64,000 nucleotides of DNA from Rothia sp035916755 (GTDB lineage Bacteria; Actinomycetota; Actinomycetes; Actinomycetales; Micrococcaceae), in NCBI RefSeq assembly GCF_035916755.1, contig NZ_JAYWIX010000001.1:248001-312000 (forward strand). Reading direction: 5' to 3'. Made by a program: the position numbers and the translations under genes. The stretch's first letter is position 1. Each line of letters opens with the position of its first letter. Positions 1 through 8,589 of this stretch are shown here, piece by piece. A model generated the notes under the pieces. That model was not told the DNA's origin, made no database searches, and was given only the letters and a program-made list of their open reading frames with translations.

Positions 1-214
1 GGTCACCTTCTGGTCCCGCTCCCGCCAGGAATACTGGCGCAAGGGCGACACCAGCGGCCACTACCAGTACGTCAAAAGCGTCAGCATCGACTGCGACGGC
101 GACGCCCTGCTCATCGAGGCCGACCAGGTAGGCGCAGCCTGCCACACCGGCACCATCACCTGCTTCCAAGCCGGCGGCGCCCTGCCAGCTGCTACCGGCA
201 TCCGCCCCGAATAG
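1..214 (+). CDS. hisI: Phosphoribosyl-AMP cyclohydrolase, C-terminal part (5' end outside window)
   Basis: The first 70 codons read in frame from base 2 to a TAG stop. They contain the WSRSRQEYWRKGDTSGHYQ block and a CHTGTITC zinc-ligand segment typical of HisI, which opens the adenine ring of phosphoribosyl-AMP in histidine biosynthesis. The start lies to the left of the window. A 31 bp gap separates it from trpE, so hisI and trpE are probably in one transcript, as in related actinobacteria. Identification rests on recognised motifs and is firm; only the N-terminus is missing. Confidence 0.93.
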   Translation, partial: VTFWSRSRQEYWRKGDTSGHYQYVKSVSIDCDGDALLIEADQVGAACHTGTITCFQAGGALPAATGIRPE

Positions 215-245
215 CTCCCCAGACACACCACAACCAGAGGAAACT

Positions 246-1814
246 ATGCACGACTTGGGAATCGTCGAACCGACCCTAGAAGAGTTCCGTGAACTAGCTA
301 CAAGCCGCCGCGTCATTCCCGTGCGCGTCAAAGTTCTCGCAGACGCCATGACCCCCATCGGCATCTACCGGGCCCTGGTCGCCGCCGACGGCGCACCCGC
401 CCCCGGTACCTTCCTGCTGGAATCAGCGAACGAGCAGAAGCAGTGGTCACGCTACTCCTTCATCGGTGCCTCCAGCCGCTCAACCCTCACCACCAAGAAC
501 GGGCAGATTGTCTGGCAGGGCCTCACCCCCGCCGGTGCCCCCACCGAGGGTGACCCCGTTGAGGCTATCCGCGAGACCCTGGAAATGCTGCATACCGAGC
601 CTCTCGATAACCTGCCCCCGCTTACCAGCGGCCTGGTTGGCTACATGGGCTGGGACGTCGTGCGCCACTGGGAGAAACTGCCCGGCAGCCCGGCGGACGA
701 CGTCAACCTGCCCGAGTTCGCCCTGAACATCGTCTCAGACATGGCAGTACACGATAACTCTGACGGCACCGTCACCCTCATCGCCAACGCCATCAATTTC
801 AACGGCACCGACGACAACATCGACGCCGCCTACGCTGATGCGCTCTCCCGCGTCTACGCCATGATGGACAAGCTTGCCCAGCCCGCCCCCGAGTCGGTCT
901 CAACCCTCACCGGCACAGCGGACGCCGAAGCAAAGGTTGCCCAGGTCAAGCACACCTGGGCAGAGCAGGGCTTCTTGGACACCATTGAGAAGTCCAAGAA
1001 AAACATCATCGACGGCGACGTCTTCCAGATCGTAATCTCCCGCCGCTTCGAGGCAGAAAATCGCGCCAGCGCCCTGGATGTCTACCGGGTGCTACGCCAG
1101 TCCAACCCCTCGCCCTACATGTACCTCTTCAACTTCGAATCCACCGAAGACGGCGAACCCTTCCAGATTGTCGGCTCTTCCCCCGAAGCCCTGGTCACCC
1201 TCAAAAACGGCACCGCCACCACCCACCCCATCGCGGGGTCCCGTCCGCGCGGCGCCACCCGCGACGAAGATCTGGCGCTAGCCGAAGAGCTGCTGGCCGA
1301 CGAAAAAGAGCGCTCCGAGCACCTCATGCTCATCGACCTGGCCCGCAACGACCTCTCCCGCATCGCGGTACCCGGCAGCGTCAACGTCACCCAGTTCATG
1401 GAAATCGAGCGCTTCAGCCACATCATGCACATCTCCTCCGAAGTACAGGCCCAGCTGGCCGAGGGCATGAACGCCTACGACGTGCTGCGCGTAGCCTTCC
1501 CCGCAGGCACCCTCTCGGGCGCGCCCAAGCCTCGCGCCATGCAGCTTCTCGACGAGTATGAGGTCAGCGCTCGCGGCGTCTACGGCGGTGTATGCGGCTA
1601 CTTCGACTTTGCGGGCAACATGGATATGGCAATTGCCATTCGCACCGCGGTGCTTAAGAGCGGACGAGCCTACGTGCAGGCTGGTGCCGGTATCGTCATG
1701 GACTCGGTGCCCGCTTCTGAAGCCCAGGAAACCGTGAATAAGGCAGCCGCCCCGCTGCGCGCCGTACTCACCGCCTCGGGTCTTGCGCCCCTGTCGACCG
1801 AGGTGATCGACTAA
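246..1814 (+). CDS. trpE: Anthranilate synthase component I
   Basis: A 522-residue protein of normal TrpE length. It converts chorismate and an amide-derived ammonia to anthranilate, the first tryptophan-specific step, together with a TrpG subunit that is not in this window. The C-terminal chorismate-binding domain shows the family blocks PIAGSRPRGATRDED, LIDLARNDLSRI, GTLSGAPKPRAMQLLDEYE, RGVYGGVCGYFDF and AGAGIVMDSVPASEAQET. The N-terminus carries the LLESA motif linked to tryptophan feedback binding. The ATG is preceded by an AGAGGAA ribosome site (236-242). The next gene begins at the base after its stop codon, implying translational coupling. No attenuator or leader peptide is visible in the 31 bp upstream. 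Confidence 0.97.
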   Translation: MHDLGIVEPTLEEFRELATSRRVIPVRVKVLADAMTPIGIYRALVAADGAPAPGTFLLESANEQKQWSRYSFIGASSRSTLTTKNGQIVWQGLTPAGAPTEGDPVEAIRETLEMLHTEPLDNLPPLTSGLVGYMGWDVVRHWEKLPGSPADDVNLPEFALNIVSDMAVHDNSDGTVTLIANAINFNGTDDNIDAAYADALSRVYAMMDKLAQPAPESVSTLTGTADAEAKVAQVKHTWAEQGFLDTIEKSKKNIIDGDVFQIVISRRFEAENRASALDVYRVLRQSNPSPYMYLFNFESTEDGEPFQIVGSSPEALVTLKNGTATTHPIAGSRPRGATRDEDLALAEELLADEKERSEHLMLIDLARNDLSRIAVPGSVNVTQFMEIERFSHIMHISSEVQAQLAEGMNAYDVLRVAFPAGTLSGAPKPRAMQLLDEYEVSARGVYGGVCGYFDFAGNMDMAIAIRTAVLKSGRAYVQAGAGIVMDSVPASEAQETVNKAAAPLRAVLTASGLAPLSTEVID

Positions 1815-2444
1815 ATGAGCGAGTTACAGGCCCAGCCTGCTGAGGTTGCTACCGCGCACCCGGTGCCGGGCTGGGCTAAGCCTGCCCGCGTCATGCTGGG
1901 GGCCATGGCGGTTTCTGCTGCCGCTTTCCTCACCACTTTGCCGACCTGGGTTCGCGCCGAGGTCAGCACGGTTATATCGACCTCCACCCTGGACATTTCG
2001 GGGGCCGACGCCGGCCCCACTGTCTCTGCCCTGGCTCTGGTTGCCCTGGTGGCTTCGGTAGCCCTGCGGATTGCCGGGCCCAAGTTGCGCAAGGTACTGG
2101 CCCTCCTGCTGGTGGGCGTGGGGCTGGGCCTGGCGGTAGCTGCCTTTGGCGTGAACGCCGACCCGCAGGCTGCCTCTATGGCCCAGGTCAGTGCGATGAC
2201 CGGTACTAATGCCCCCGCTGACTCTTACGCTGTGACCGTCATGCCCCTGCTGGCGACCGTGTGTGGTGTGCTGGTTGCCTTAGCCGGTGTATGGGCCTTT
2301 GTTGCTACCTCCCACTGGAAGACCGGGCGCAAGTACGACCGGTCGGCTGCCCGGGCCGCCCGTGTGGCCTCTGCTGAAGAGACAGACGAGATCGATGTCT
2401 GGGACTCCCTGAGTGAGGGTAAGGACCCTACTCTGGAGCGCTAA
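1815..2444 (+). CDS. Trp-operon-associated transmembrane protein (TIGR02234-like)
   Basis: A 209-residue membrane protein with four predicted hydrophobic helices (about residues 25-45, 70-90, 95-115 and 150-172) and an acidic C-terminal tail. A protein of this size and topology directly after trpE is a recurrent actinobacterial arrangement known as the tryptophan-biosynthesis-associated membrane protein; its function is unknown. Its ATG is immediately adjacent to the trpE TAA. In relatives the small HGxxPAAW gene and trpC usually follow; here a bidirectional terminator and an inserted block intervene. Confidence 0.8.
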   Translation: MSELQAQPAEVATAHPVPGWAKPARVMLGAMAVSAAAFLTTLPTWVRAEVSTVISTSTLDISGADAGPTVSALALVALVASVALRIAGPKLRKVLALLLVGVGLGLAVAAFGVNADPQAASMAQVSAMTGTNAPADSYAVTVMPLLATVCGVLVALAGVWAFVATSHWKTGRKYDRSAARAARVASAEETDEIDVWDSLSEGKDPTLER

Positions 2445-2474
2445 AACGCAAGGGATAAGGTCAGATACAACATA

Positions 2475-2525
2475 AAACAGCCCCTTTCCCACGCTGCATT
2501 ATCAGCAGTGGCAAAGGGGCTGTTT
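2475..2525. terminator. Bidirectional terminator between the trpE unit and the esterase
   Basis: Perfect 13 bp arms AAACAGCCCCTTT (2475-2487) and AAAGGGGCTGTTT (2513-2525), with further pairing inside the loop (CCAC...GTGG, GCTG...CAGC). A-rich and T-rich flanks on the two sides suit both converging genes. Confidence 0.85.
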
Positions 2526-2541
2526 CTTGCTTTAAGAGATA

Positions 2542-3708
2542 TTAGGGATTTACTACGCCTAAGCCTTCCTGCTCGGAAAAATGATTGAGCAGGCTGACAA
2601 CAGCCTGTTGATTTATAGCGTGATTAGAGTAGGGGAAGCTCACAAGGAGAGCCTTCCCACCAGCCTTGTTGAGTTCTTCCACAAAGGTCTCTGAGCCTTC
2701 AATATTGACCATGGTGTCTTTTTCACCGTGCATGATATAGACAGGTGGGTAGTTGTCATTGATTTTATTCAAAACATCAACAGCTTCCCAGCGGTCAGGG
2801 TAAGTTTCAGAGTTACCACCTACATACTTTGAAACGATTCCGGGCTGAGGGAATGGCGATAAGAAACGAGCATTCTCATCAATCCATGCGAGGTCAACAG
2901 GTGGGTACATGGTAATGACAGCAGCAGGCAATGGAGCATCTAGCTGACCGTTTGAAACCAGCCCGGTGTACAGCAGATCAAGGTGGGCACCTGCGGATTC
3001 TCCAGAAAGAATCAGCTTATCTGCGTCACCACCGTACTGTGCAGCGTTATCCCTAATCCAGTTCATGGCATCAGCGATATCTTCAGTCGCGGTGTCCCAG
3101 CTAGGGGTCTGTTCGGTTGCTAATCGATAGTTGAGCGAAAAGACCACGTAGCCCTGGTCCGCTACCTTGCGGTGGAGACCAGCTAGTGACTCCGAATTTC
3201 CACTTGACCATCCTCCGCCGTGGATATAAACGTAGACAGGCTGTTGTTGACCTCGGAATTTCTCAGGATTTTGATAGACGGATAGCGTGAGGTCTTGGTT
3301 ATCTTTTGTTGCGTAGGTAATGACTTCATCTGGTGAAGGCCTGAGGGTGCTGACTCCGCTCAGTAGGGACATTTCACCGCCATGGGCTTCAACGACTTGC
3401 TTTTCTTTCAGCCATTCACTGCCACCAAAACCTAAAGCTACAAACGACAAAATTGAAAGGATAACCAAAGATTTCTTGAGTGGTTCTTTGCGCTTGCTAC
3501 GCCAGAGAAGGTTTGCGGCTGAAAGCAGAAGGATTGTTGCCAGGGTGGTCAAGATTATGCCTGCCGCTGGAAATAAAGCTGAGCCAAGTTGAGCCAGTGT
3601 ATTCCCCCTGGCACCTAGTACTCCGATGAAGCCTAGAAGAGCAATTAGCGTTATGAGATGCCCCAGACCTGTCGTGAGTTTTAGCAAGATTGAGAGTATT
3701 TTCTTCAT
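2542..3708 (-). CDS. Membrane-anchored alpha/beta-hydrolase, esterase/lipase family
   Basis: A 388-residue protein with three N-terminal hydrophobic helices (about 7-35, 45-68 and 80-98) followed by a hormone-sensitive-lipase-like hydrolase domain. The oxyanion motif HGGG is at 163-166, the nucleophile motif GESAG has Ser238, and likely triad partners are Asp331 (HGEKD) and His363 (SNHAI). It probably hydrolyses carboxylic esters on the outer face of the membrane; substrate unknown. The ATG at 3708 has AGAGGA upstream; a longer frame to 3831 would run into the neighbouring regulator and is not favoured. Its AT content is visibly higher than that of its neighbours, suggesting acquisition. It is convergent with the trp membrane gene and downstream of hutC. 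Confidence 0.82.
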   Translation of the reverse strand: MKKILSILLKLTTGLGHLITLIALLGFIGVLGARGNTLAQLGSALFPAAGIILTTLATILLLSAANLLWRSKRKEPLKKSLVILSILSFVALGFGGSEWLKEKQVVEAHGGEMSLLSGVSTLRPSPDEVITYATKDNQDLTLSVYQNPEKFRGQQQPVYVYIHGGGWSSGNSESLAGLHRKVADQGYVVFSLNYRLATEQTPSWDTATEDIADAMNWIRDNAAQYGGDADKLILSGESAGAHLDLLYTGLVSNGQLDAPLPAAVITMYPPVDLAWIDENARFLSPFPQPGIVSKYVGGNSETYPDRWEAVDVLNKINDNYPPVYIMHGEKDTMVNIEGSETFVEELNKAGGKALLVSFPYSNHAINQQAVVSLLNHFSEQEGLGVVNP

Positions 3709-3748
3709 TAAATAAACTGTCCTCTGCGTCGAAACGTGGGGTGCTTTT

Positions 3749-4504
3749 TTACTGTGTCTCAGGGCCAAAAGACCCTTCGAGCCTGCTGCGGGAGCCTGGG
3801 TGCAGCAGTACCACCTGGCTGATGAGTTCATCGCCTGACCAGGTGCTGCGCAACAGGCGCAGGCAGGGCTCGGTGGGGTTAATCTGCAGGTCGGACGCCT
3901 GTGAGCTGGTGGGTAGTACCGCTTCGACGGTGTGCGTGCCCCGGGTGATGGGGGAGCACTGCCCCAGGTAAAAGTTGGGGGTGATGCTGGTGAAGTCCTG
4001 CTCTAGATAATCGGGTATGGCTGCGGCGTTGACGTAGCGCTCTTCGCGCTGGATAGGCAGCCCGTCGTCGTAGTGCACCAGCACGCTGTGGAAGACCGTC
4101 TCACCCAGTCCGGGGGCTAGGCGGCGCTGGGCCTGGGCTGCCGGAATTTCCTCAAGAGTAAGCACCTTGCTGCTGTGGGTGTGGCCGCGTTCGGTGATTT
4201 CATCGGCAATGTTGCGCACCTCAAGCAGGGCAGAGGGGTTCTTGTGCTCGGCCACAAAGGTGCCAACCCCGCGGGTGCGCACCAGCAGTCCCTCAAGCGT
4301 CATCTCGCGGATTGCGCGGTTGACCGTCATGCGGGAGAGCCCCAAGGCGTTAGCTATTTCGTTTTCTGAAGGGATGGTTTCGCCTGCTGCCCAGTGGCCG
4401 CTGTTGATTTGCTCGGTGATGATGGTTTTAAGCAGTTGGTAGGCGGGGGTTTTTGCGGCCTTGTGGTCAGCGAACTGCTGGGACAAGTCGGTAATTTTTT
4501 CCAC
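3749..4504 (-). CDS. hutC: GntR/HutC-family transcriptional repressor of the hut genes
   Basis: A 251-residue regulator. An N-terminal winged helix (about 15-80, with the GntR signature SENEIANALGLSRMTVNRAI) is followed by a UTRA ligand-binding domain. HutC-type proteins repress histidine utilisation and are released by urocanate. The start is taken as GTG at 4504, preceded by GGAG with 5 nt spacing; the same frame stays open far upstream only as an antisense shadow of hutU. It is divergent from hutU, and a perfect palindrome of the HutC-operator type lies between the two genes. An effect on the esterase gene just downstream is possible but not shown. Confidence 0.88.
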   Translation of the reverse strand: MEKITDLSQQFADHKAAKTPAYQLLKTIITEQINSGHWAAGETIPSENEIANALGLSRMTVNRAIREMTLEGLLVRTRGVGTFVAEHKNPSALLEVRNIADEITERGHTHSSKVLTLEEIPAAQAQRRLAPGLGETVFHSVLVHYDDGLPIQREERYVNAAAIPDYLEQDFTSITPNFYLGQCSPITRGTHTVEAVLPTSSQASDLQINPTEPCLRLLRSTWSGDELISQVVLLHPGSRSRLEGSFGPETQ

Positions 4505-4514
4505 GCCTACTCCA

Positions 4515-4543
4515 TTGACAACCAGTTGTATATACAAGAAGAT
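4515..4543 (+). promoter_or_regulatory. hut promoter with HutC-type operator in its spacer
   Basis: A consensus -35 box TTGACA (4515-4520) is followed after 17 bp by a weak -10 (GAAGAT, or AAGATA one base on). The spacer contains the perfect 12 bp palindrome TTGTATATACAA (4526-4537), which matches the known HutC operator type. Repressor binding there would block polymerase at hutU and could also autoregulate hutC. A half-site (ATGTACAA) recurs at 4634-4641, just before the hutU ribosome site. Confidence 0.72.
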
Positions 4544-4651
4544 AGGTGTGTGACCCTCTTCATCTTTCAACTGTACCGCCCCGGTGCGGTCAGGCAAAAG
4601 TAAAGAACTAGAAGCTGGGCAAAGCAGACCATCATGTACAAAGGAGTAGAC

Positions 4652-6316
4652 ATGACCACCAGCGGCCCCCGCCCCGTCCGCGCCCCTCGCGGCTCCGAAC
4701 TCAACACCCTTGGCTGGCAGCAGGAAGGCGCCCTGCGCATGCTCATGAACAACCTCGACCCCGAGGTAGCCGAGCACCCCGATAACCTGGTGGTCTACGG
4801 CGGCACCGGCCGCGCAGCCCGCTCCTGGGAAGCCTTCGATGCCATTGTCGCTACCCTCAAGACCCTCAAGAGTGACGAGACCATGCTGGTGCAGTCCGGC
4901 AAGCCCGTGGGTGTCTTCCGCACCAACGAGTGGGCCCCGCGCGTGCTGCTGGCCAACTCTAACCTGGTTGGCGACTGGGCTAACTGGGAGCACTTCCGCA
5001 AGCTCGAAGCTGAAGGCCTGATGATGTACGGCCAGATGACCGCAGGCTCCTGGATCTACATCGGCACCCAGGGCATTCTGCAGGGTACCTACGAGACCTT
5101 CGGTGCGGTAGCCCGCAAGCGCTTTGGCGGTACCCTGGCCGGAACTATCACCCTGACTGCTGGCCTTGGCGGTATGGGCGGTGCCCAGCCTCTGGCTGTG
5201 ACCATGAACGAGGGCGTGGCTATTTGCGTGGACGTTGATGAGTCCCGCGTTGACCGCCGCATTGACCACAAGTACCTTGACGTTAAGGCTCGCGATCTCG
5301 ACCACGCCCTCGAACTGGCAGTCGAGGCCCGCGACGCCAAGAAGCCCCTCTCTATCGGTGTGGTTGGCAATGCCGCCGAGATCTTCCCCGAGCTGCTGCG
5401 CCGCAAGGCCCCCATCGACATTGTCACCGACCAGACCAGCGCCCACGACCCGCTCAGCTACCTGCCTACCGAGGTCACCTTCGAGGACTGGAAGGCAGAA
5501 GCCGCCCGCGACCCCGAACTCTTCACCAAGCGCTCCCGCGAGGCCATGGCAGCCCACGTTGAGGCAATGGTTGGCTTTATGGACGCCGGTGCCGAGGTCT
5601 TCGACTACGGCAACTCCATTCGCGACGAGGCCCGCAAAGCAGGCTACCAGCGTGCCTTTGACTTCCCCGGCTTCGTGCCCGCCTACATCCGCCCCCTCTT
5701 CGAAGAGGGCCTGGGCCCCTTCCGCTGGTGTGCTCTCTCCGGCGACCCCGAAGACATCAAGAAGACCGACCAGGCGATTCTCGAACTCTTCCCCGAGAAC
5801 GAGCACCTCAAGCGCTGGATTACTATGGCTGGCGAGAAGGTCGCCTACGAGGGGCTGCCCGCCCGCATCTGCTGGCTGGGCTACGGCGAGCGCCACAAGG
5901 CAGGTCTCAAGTTCAACGAGATGGTAGCTAGCGGCGAGCTCTCTGCCCCCATCGCCATTGGCCGCGACCACCTGGATTCCGGCTCTGTGGCATCCCCCTA
6001 CCGTGAGACTGAGGGTATGAAGGACGGCACCGATGCGGTTGCAGACTGGCCCCTGCTCAACGCCCTGGTGAACACCTCATCGGGTGCGTCCTGGGTATCT
6101 ATCCACCACGGCGGCGGTGTGGGTATGGGCCGCTCTATCCACGCGGGTCAGGTCTGCATTGCCGACGGTTCTGAGCTGGCCGCTGCCAAGCTGGAGCGAG
6201 TGCTGACCAACGATCCCGGCATGGGCGTGATTCGCCACGCGGACGCCGGCTACGAGTACGCCCAGCAGGTTGCTGCTGAGCGCGGGGTCCGTATTCCCAT
6301 GCAGGAAAACCGCTAG
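4652..6316 (+). CDS. hutU: Urocanate hydratase
   Basis: A 554-residue urocanase that uses tightly bound NAD+ to convert urocanate to imidazolonepropionate, the second step of histidine degradation. Family blocks visible include LNTLGWQQEGALRMLMNNLDPEVAE near the N-terminus, NLVVYGGTGRAARSW, GTQGILQGTYETF, LTAGLGGMGGAQPLA (NAD-binding region) and ALVNTSSGASWVSIHHGGGVGMG. The ATG at 4652 has AAGGAG at 4641-4646; an upstream in-frame ATG (4634) lacks a site. It is the first gene of the hutU-I-G-H run, and hutI follows after 2 bp. Confidence 0.97.
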   Translation: MTTSGPRPVRAPRGSELNTLGWQQEGALRMLMNNLDPEVAEHPDNLVVYGGTGRAARSWEAFDAIVATLKTLKSDETMLVQSGKPVGVFRTNEWAPRVLLANSNLVGDWANWEHFRKLEAEGLMMYGQMTAGSWIYIGTQGILQGTYETFGAVARKRFGGTLAGTITLTAGLGGMGGAQPLAVTMNEGVAICVDVDESRVDRRIDHKYLDVKARDLDHALELAVEARDAKKPLSIGVVGNAAEIFPELLRRKAPIDIVTDQTSAHDPLSYLPTEVTFEDWKAEAARDPELFTKRSREAMAAHVEAMVGFMDAGAEVFDYGNSIRDEARKAGYQRAFDFPGFVPAYIRPLFEEGLGPFRWCALSGDPEDIKKTDQAILELFPENEHLKRWITMAGEKVAYEGLPARICWLGYGERHKAGLKFNEMVASGELSAPIAIGRDHLDSGSVASPYRETEGMKDGTDAVADWPLLNALVNTSSGASWVSIHHGGGVGMGRSIHAGQVCIADGSELAAAKLERVLTNDPGMGVIRHADAGYEYAQQVAAERGVRIPMQENR

Positions 6317-6318
6317 CC

Positions 6319-7509
6319 ATGACCAGCCGTCTCTTTACCAACATCGGGTCGCTGGTCACCAACGACCCCACCCTGGACCGCGGGCCCCTTGGCGTGCTCG
6401 AAAATGCCGCCTTCGTAGTGGAGCAGGGACGCATCACCTGGGTTGGCGCAGCCAGCCAGGCACCGGCGTCCGACCGCTGTGTTGATGTGGGCGGGCGCGC
6501 CGTGCTGCCGGGCTTCGTGGAATCCCACTCCCACCTGGTCTTTGCCGGGGACCGCTCGCATGAGTTTGCCGCCCGCATGGAAGGCAAACCGTACGAAGCC
6601 GGTGGCATTCGCACCACCATCGAGGCTACCCGGGCTGCGAGCGCAGCTGAGCTGGAACGCAACACCCGCTCTCTCATGCAGGAGTACGCCCGGGCAGGGG
6701 CAACCACGATTGAGGTGAAGACCGGCTACGGCCAGTCGGCTGAATCTGAACTGAAATCGGTGCAGGTCGCTGCGGCCTGCACCGACGAGGTCACCTTGCT
6801 GGCTGCCCATGTGGCTCCGCCGGAGTACCGGGATAAGCACGACGAGTACGTGCAGATGGTGGTTGACACCATGATTCCGGAGTGCGCCCCCTACGCCTCA
6901 TGGATTGACGTGTTCTGCGAGCGCGGTGCCTTTAGCGAGGACGAGTCCCGAGCAGTTCTCAAGGCCGGTATGGCTGCCGGTTTGAAGGCGCGCGTGCACG
7001 GGAACCAACTGACCTACGGGGCCGGTGTACAGCTGGCCGTTGAGCTGGGAGCTGCCAGCGTGGACCACGTGGTCTACCTGACGGACGCGGACGTCGACGC
7101 CCTGGCTAACAGCTCGACGGTGGCTACCGTGCTCCCCGGGGCAGATTTTTCAACCCGGGGTGCCTACCCCGACGCCCGCCGCCTGCTGGACGCCGGGGCA
7201 ACGGTAGCGCTGGGGGCCGACTGCAACCCAGGTACCTCCTTCACCACCTCCATTCCCTTCTGCATCGCCCTGGCCGTGCGCGATGTGCACATGAGCCCTG
7301 ACGAAGCCGTTTGGGCAGCAACAGCCGGGGGAGCGGCAGCCCTGGGGCGCACCGACATCGGTGCCATCACCGTGGGAGCCCGCGCCGACGTCCTCGCCCT
7401 GGACGCCCCCAACCACCTGCACCTGGCCTACCGCCCCGGCGTGCCCCTGGTCGCAGGCGTCTGGAAGGACGGGCAAACCGTCGTACCCCTGCACGAGGAG
7501 GACATCTAA
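6319..7509 (+). CDS. hutI: Imidazolonepropionase
   Basis: A 396-residue metal-dependent amidohydrolase that opens imidazolonepropionate to N-formimidoylglutamate. Metal-ligand and active-site blocks visible are ESHSHLVFAGDRSHEF (about 72-87), the KTGYGQS loop, HGNQL, SVDHVVYL and GADCNPGTSFTTS. It begins 2 bp after hutU, and its TAA overlaps the hutG ATG by one base (TAATG), so the three are translationally coupled. Confidence 0.96.
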   Translation: MTSRLFTNIGSLVTNDPTLDRGPLGVLENAAFVVEQGRITWVGAASQAPASDRCVDVGGRAVLPGFVESHSHLVFAGDRSHEFAARMEGKPYEAGGIRTTIEATRAASAAELERNTRSLMQEYARAGATTIEVKTGYGQSAESELKSVQVAAACTDEVTLLAAHVAPPEYRDKHDEYVQMVVDTMIPECAPYASWIDVFCERGAFSEDESRAVLKAGMAAGLKARVHGNQLTYGAGVQLAVELGAASVDHVVYLTDADVDALANSSTVATVLPGADFSTRGAYPDARRLLDAGATVALGADCNPGTSFTTSIPFCIALAVRDVHMSPDEAVWAATAGGAAALGRTDIGAITVGARADVLALDAPNHLHLAYRPGVPLVAGVWKDGQTVVPLHEEDI

Positions 7510-8516
7510 TGATCCAGGCAATAACCGACCGGCCAGCCCCGGCATGGAGCGGGCGCGACGACGGGCCCGGAGCTGAACACCGCAGGCTCTTCCAGGTGGT
7601 GCAACCGCTTGCCCAGCTCACCCAGAAGCCGGATGCCCTCTTCATCGGATTTGCTTCCGATGAGGGTGTGCGCCGCAACCAGGGGCGCACCGGAGCTGCC
7701 GAAGGTCCCACCGCCTTACGCTCGGCCCTGGGGACCCTGGCGCTGGCCCAAGGGACGTCCGGCAACCGCCGCACCGACCTGGTCCTGGGGGACGCCGGTG
7801 ACGTCGTTGTCACCTACCGCGACCTGGTAGGAGGCCACCGCAGACTATCAGAAGCCGTCACCGCCACCATCGACGAAGGGTCCCTGCCGGTGGTTCTCGG
7901 TGGCGGGCACGAAGTCGCCTACGGCACCTACCTGGGGCTGGCCACGTCCTCCCGTAGGCAAAACTACCGGGGCCGGGCTAGGGCCGCCCGCATCGGCATC
8001 CTTAACCTCGACGCCCACTTCGACCTGCGCGAAGCGGACGAACCCACCAGCGGAACCCCTTTCAGCCAGGCGCTCGCCGAGGAAGAATGGGCGGGCACTG
8101 AACTCACCTACGCGGTGGTGGGCATCTCTGAGGCAGCCAACACCCAGGTGCTCTTCGACGCAGCGGCACGGTCAGGAGTTCACTACCTGCTCGATGAAGA
8201 AACCCACTGGGGCAACCTGCAAGCCATCGACAAGTTCATTGAGGTCTTTACCGCAAACGTTGACCTGATTTACCTGACCCTCGATCTTGATGTGCTCCCG
8301 GCAGCCGTTGCCCCCGGCGTCAGCGCTCCCGCCGCGCTCGGTGTCGACCCAGTCATCATCAACCGCATCATGGGCAGGGTTGCTGCCTCGGGTAAGCTCG
8401 CCGCCTTCGACGTGGCCGAACTCAACCCCTCCCTCGACATCGACGGACGCACCGCCAAAACCGCAGCCCGCCTAATTCACACCGTCCTGACCCGGCACGC
8501 ACCTCTGCCGGAGTAA
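7509..8516 (+). CDS. hutG: Formimidoylglutamase (ureohydrolase family)
   Basis: A 335-residue arginase-fold enzyme hydrolysing formimidoylglutamate to glutamate and formamide. Manganese-binding motifs of the ureohydrolase family are present: LGGGHEVAYG, LNLDAHFDLRE and LTLDLDVLPA, with the conserved EVAELNP near the C-terminus. The ATG overlaps the hutI stop and has GAGGAGG at 7495-7501. The choice of HutG over deiminase/HutF routes follows from operon context and sequence. A longer frame from 7311 is antisense-type overlap within hutI and not used. Confidence 0.93.
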   Translation: MIQAITDRPAPAWSGRDDGPGAEHRRLFQVVQPLAQLTQKPDALFIGFASDEGVRRNQGRTGAAEGPTALRSALGTLALAQGTSGNRRTDLVLGDAGDVVVTYRDLVGGHRRLSEAVTATIDEGSLPVVLGGGHEVAYGTYLGLATSSRRQNYRGRARAARIGILNLDAHFDLREADEPTSGTPFSQALAEEEWAGTELTYAVVGISEAANTQVLFDAAARSGVHYLLDEETHWGNLQAIDKFIEVFTANVDLIYLTLDLDVLPAAVAPGVSAPAALGVDPVIINRIMGRVAASGKLAAFDVAELNPSLDIDGRTAKTAARLIHTVLTRHAPLPE

Positions 8517-8531
8517 AACTCTATAGGTTCT

Positions 8532-8558
8532 GCAGGCTCACGCTCGCCGAGCGCCTGC
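8532..8558 (+). other. Small hairpin between hutG and hutH
   Basis: Two nested stems: GCAGGC (8532-8537) with GCCTGC (8553-8558), and CGCTC with GAGCG inside. No T-run follows, so it is not an intrinsic terminator. It could stabilise the upstream mRNA or slow readthrough to hutH. Confidence 0.45.
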
Positions 8559-8589
8559 TTCACCTCAGACACTTTCAAAGGAGAAAACC

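Noticed and set aside
3690..3971. Plus-strand frame over the hutC/esterase junction
   Set aside because: Antisense to hutC with no ribosome site or recognisable protein.
3749..5971. A 740-codon minus-strand frame covering hutC and much of hutU
   Set aside because: Only the last 251 codons resemble a protein (HutC). The rest is the mirror of hutU, a common effect in high-GC DNA.
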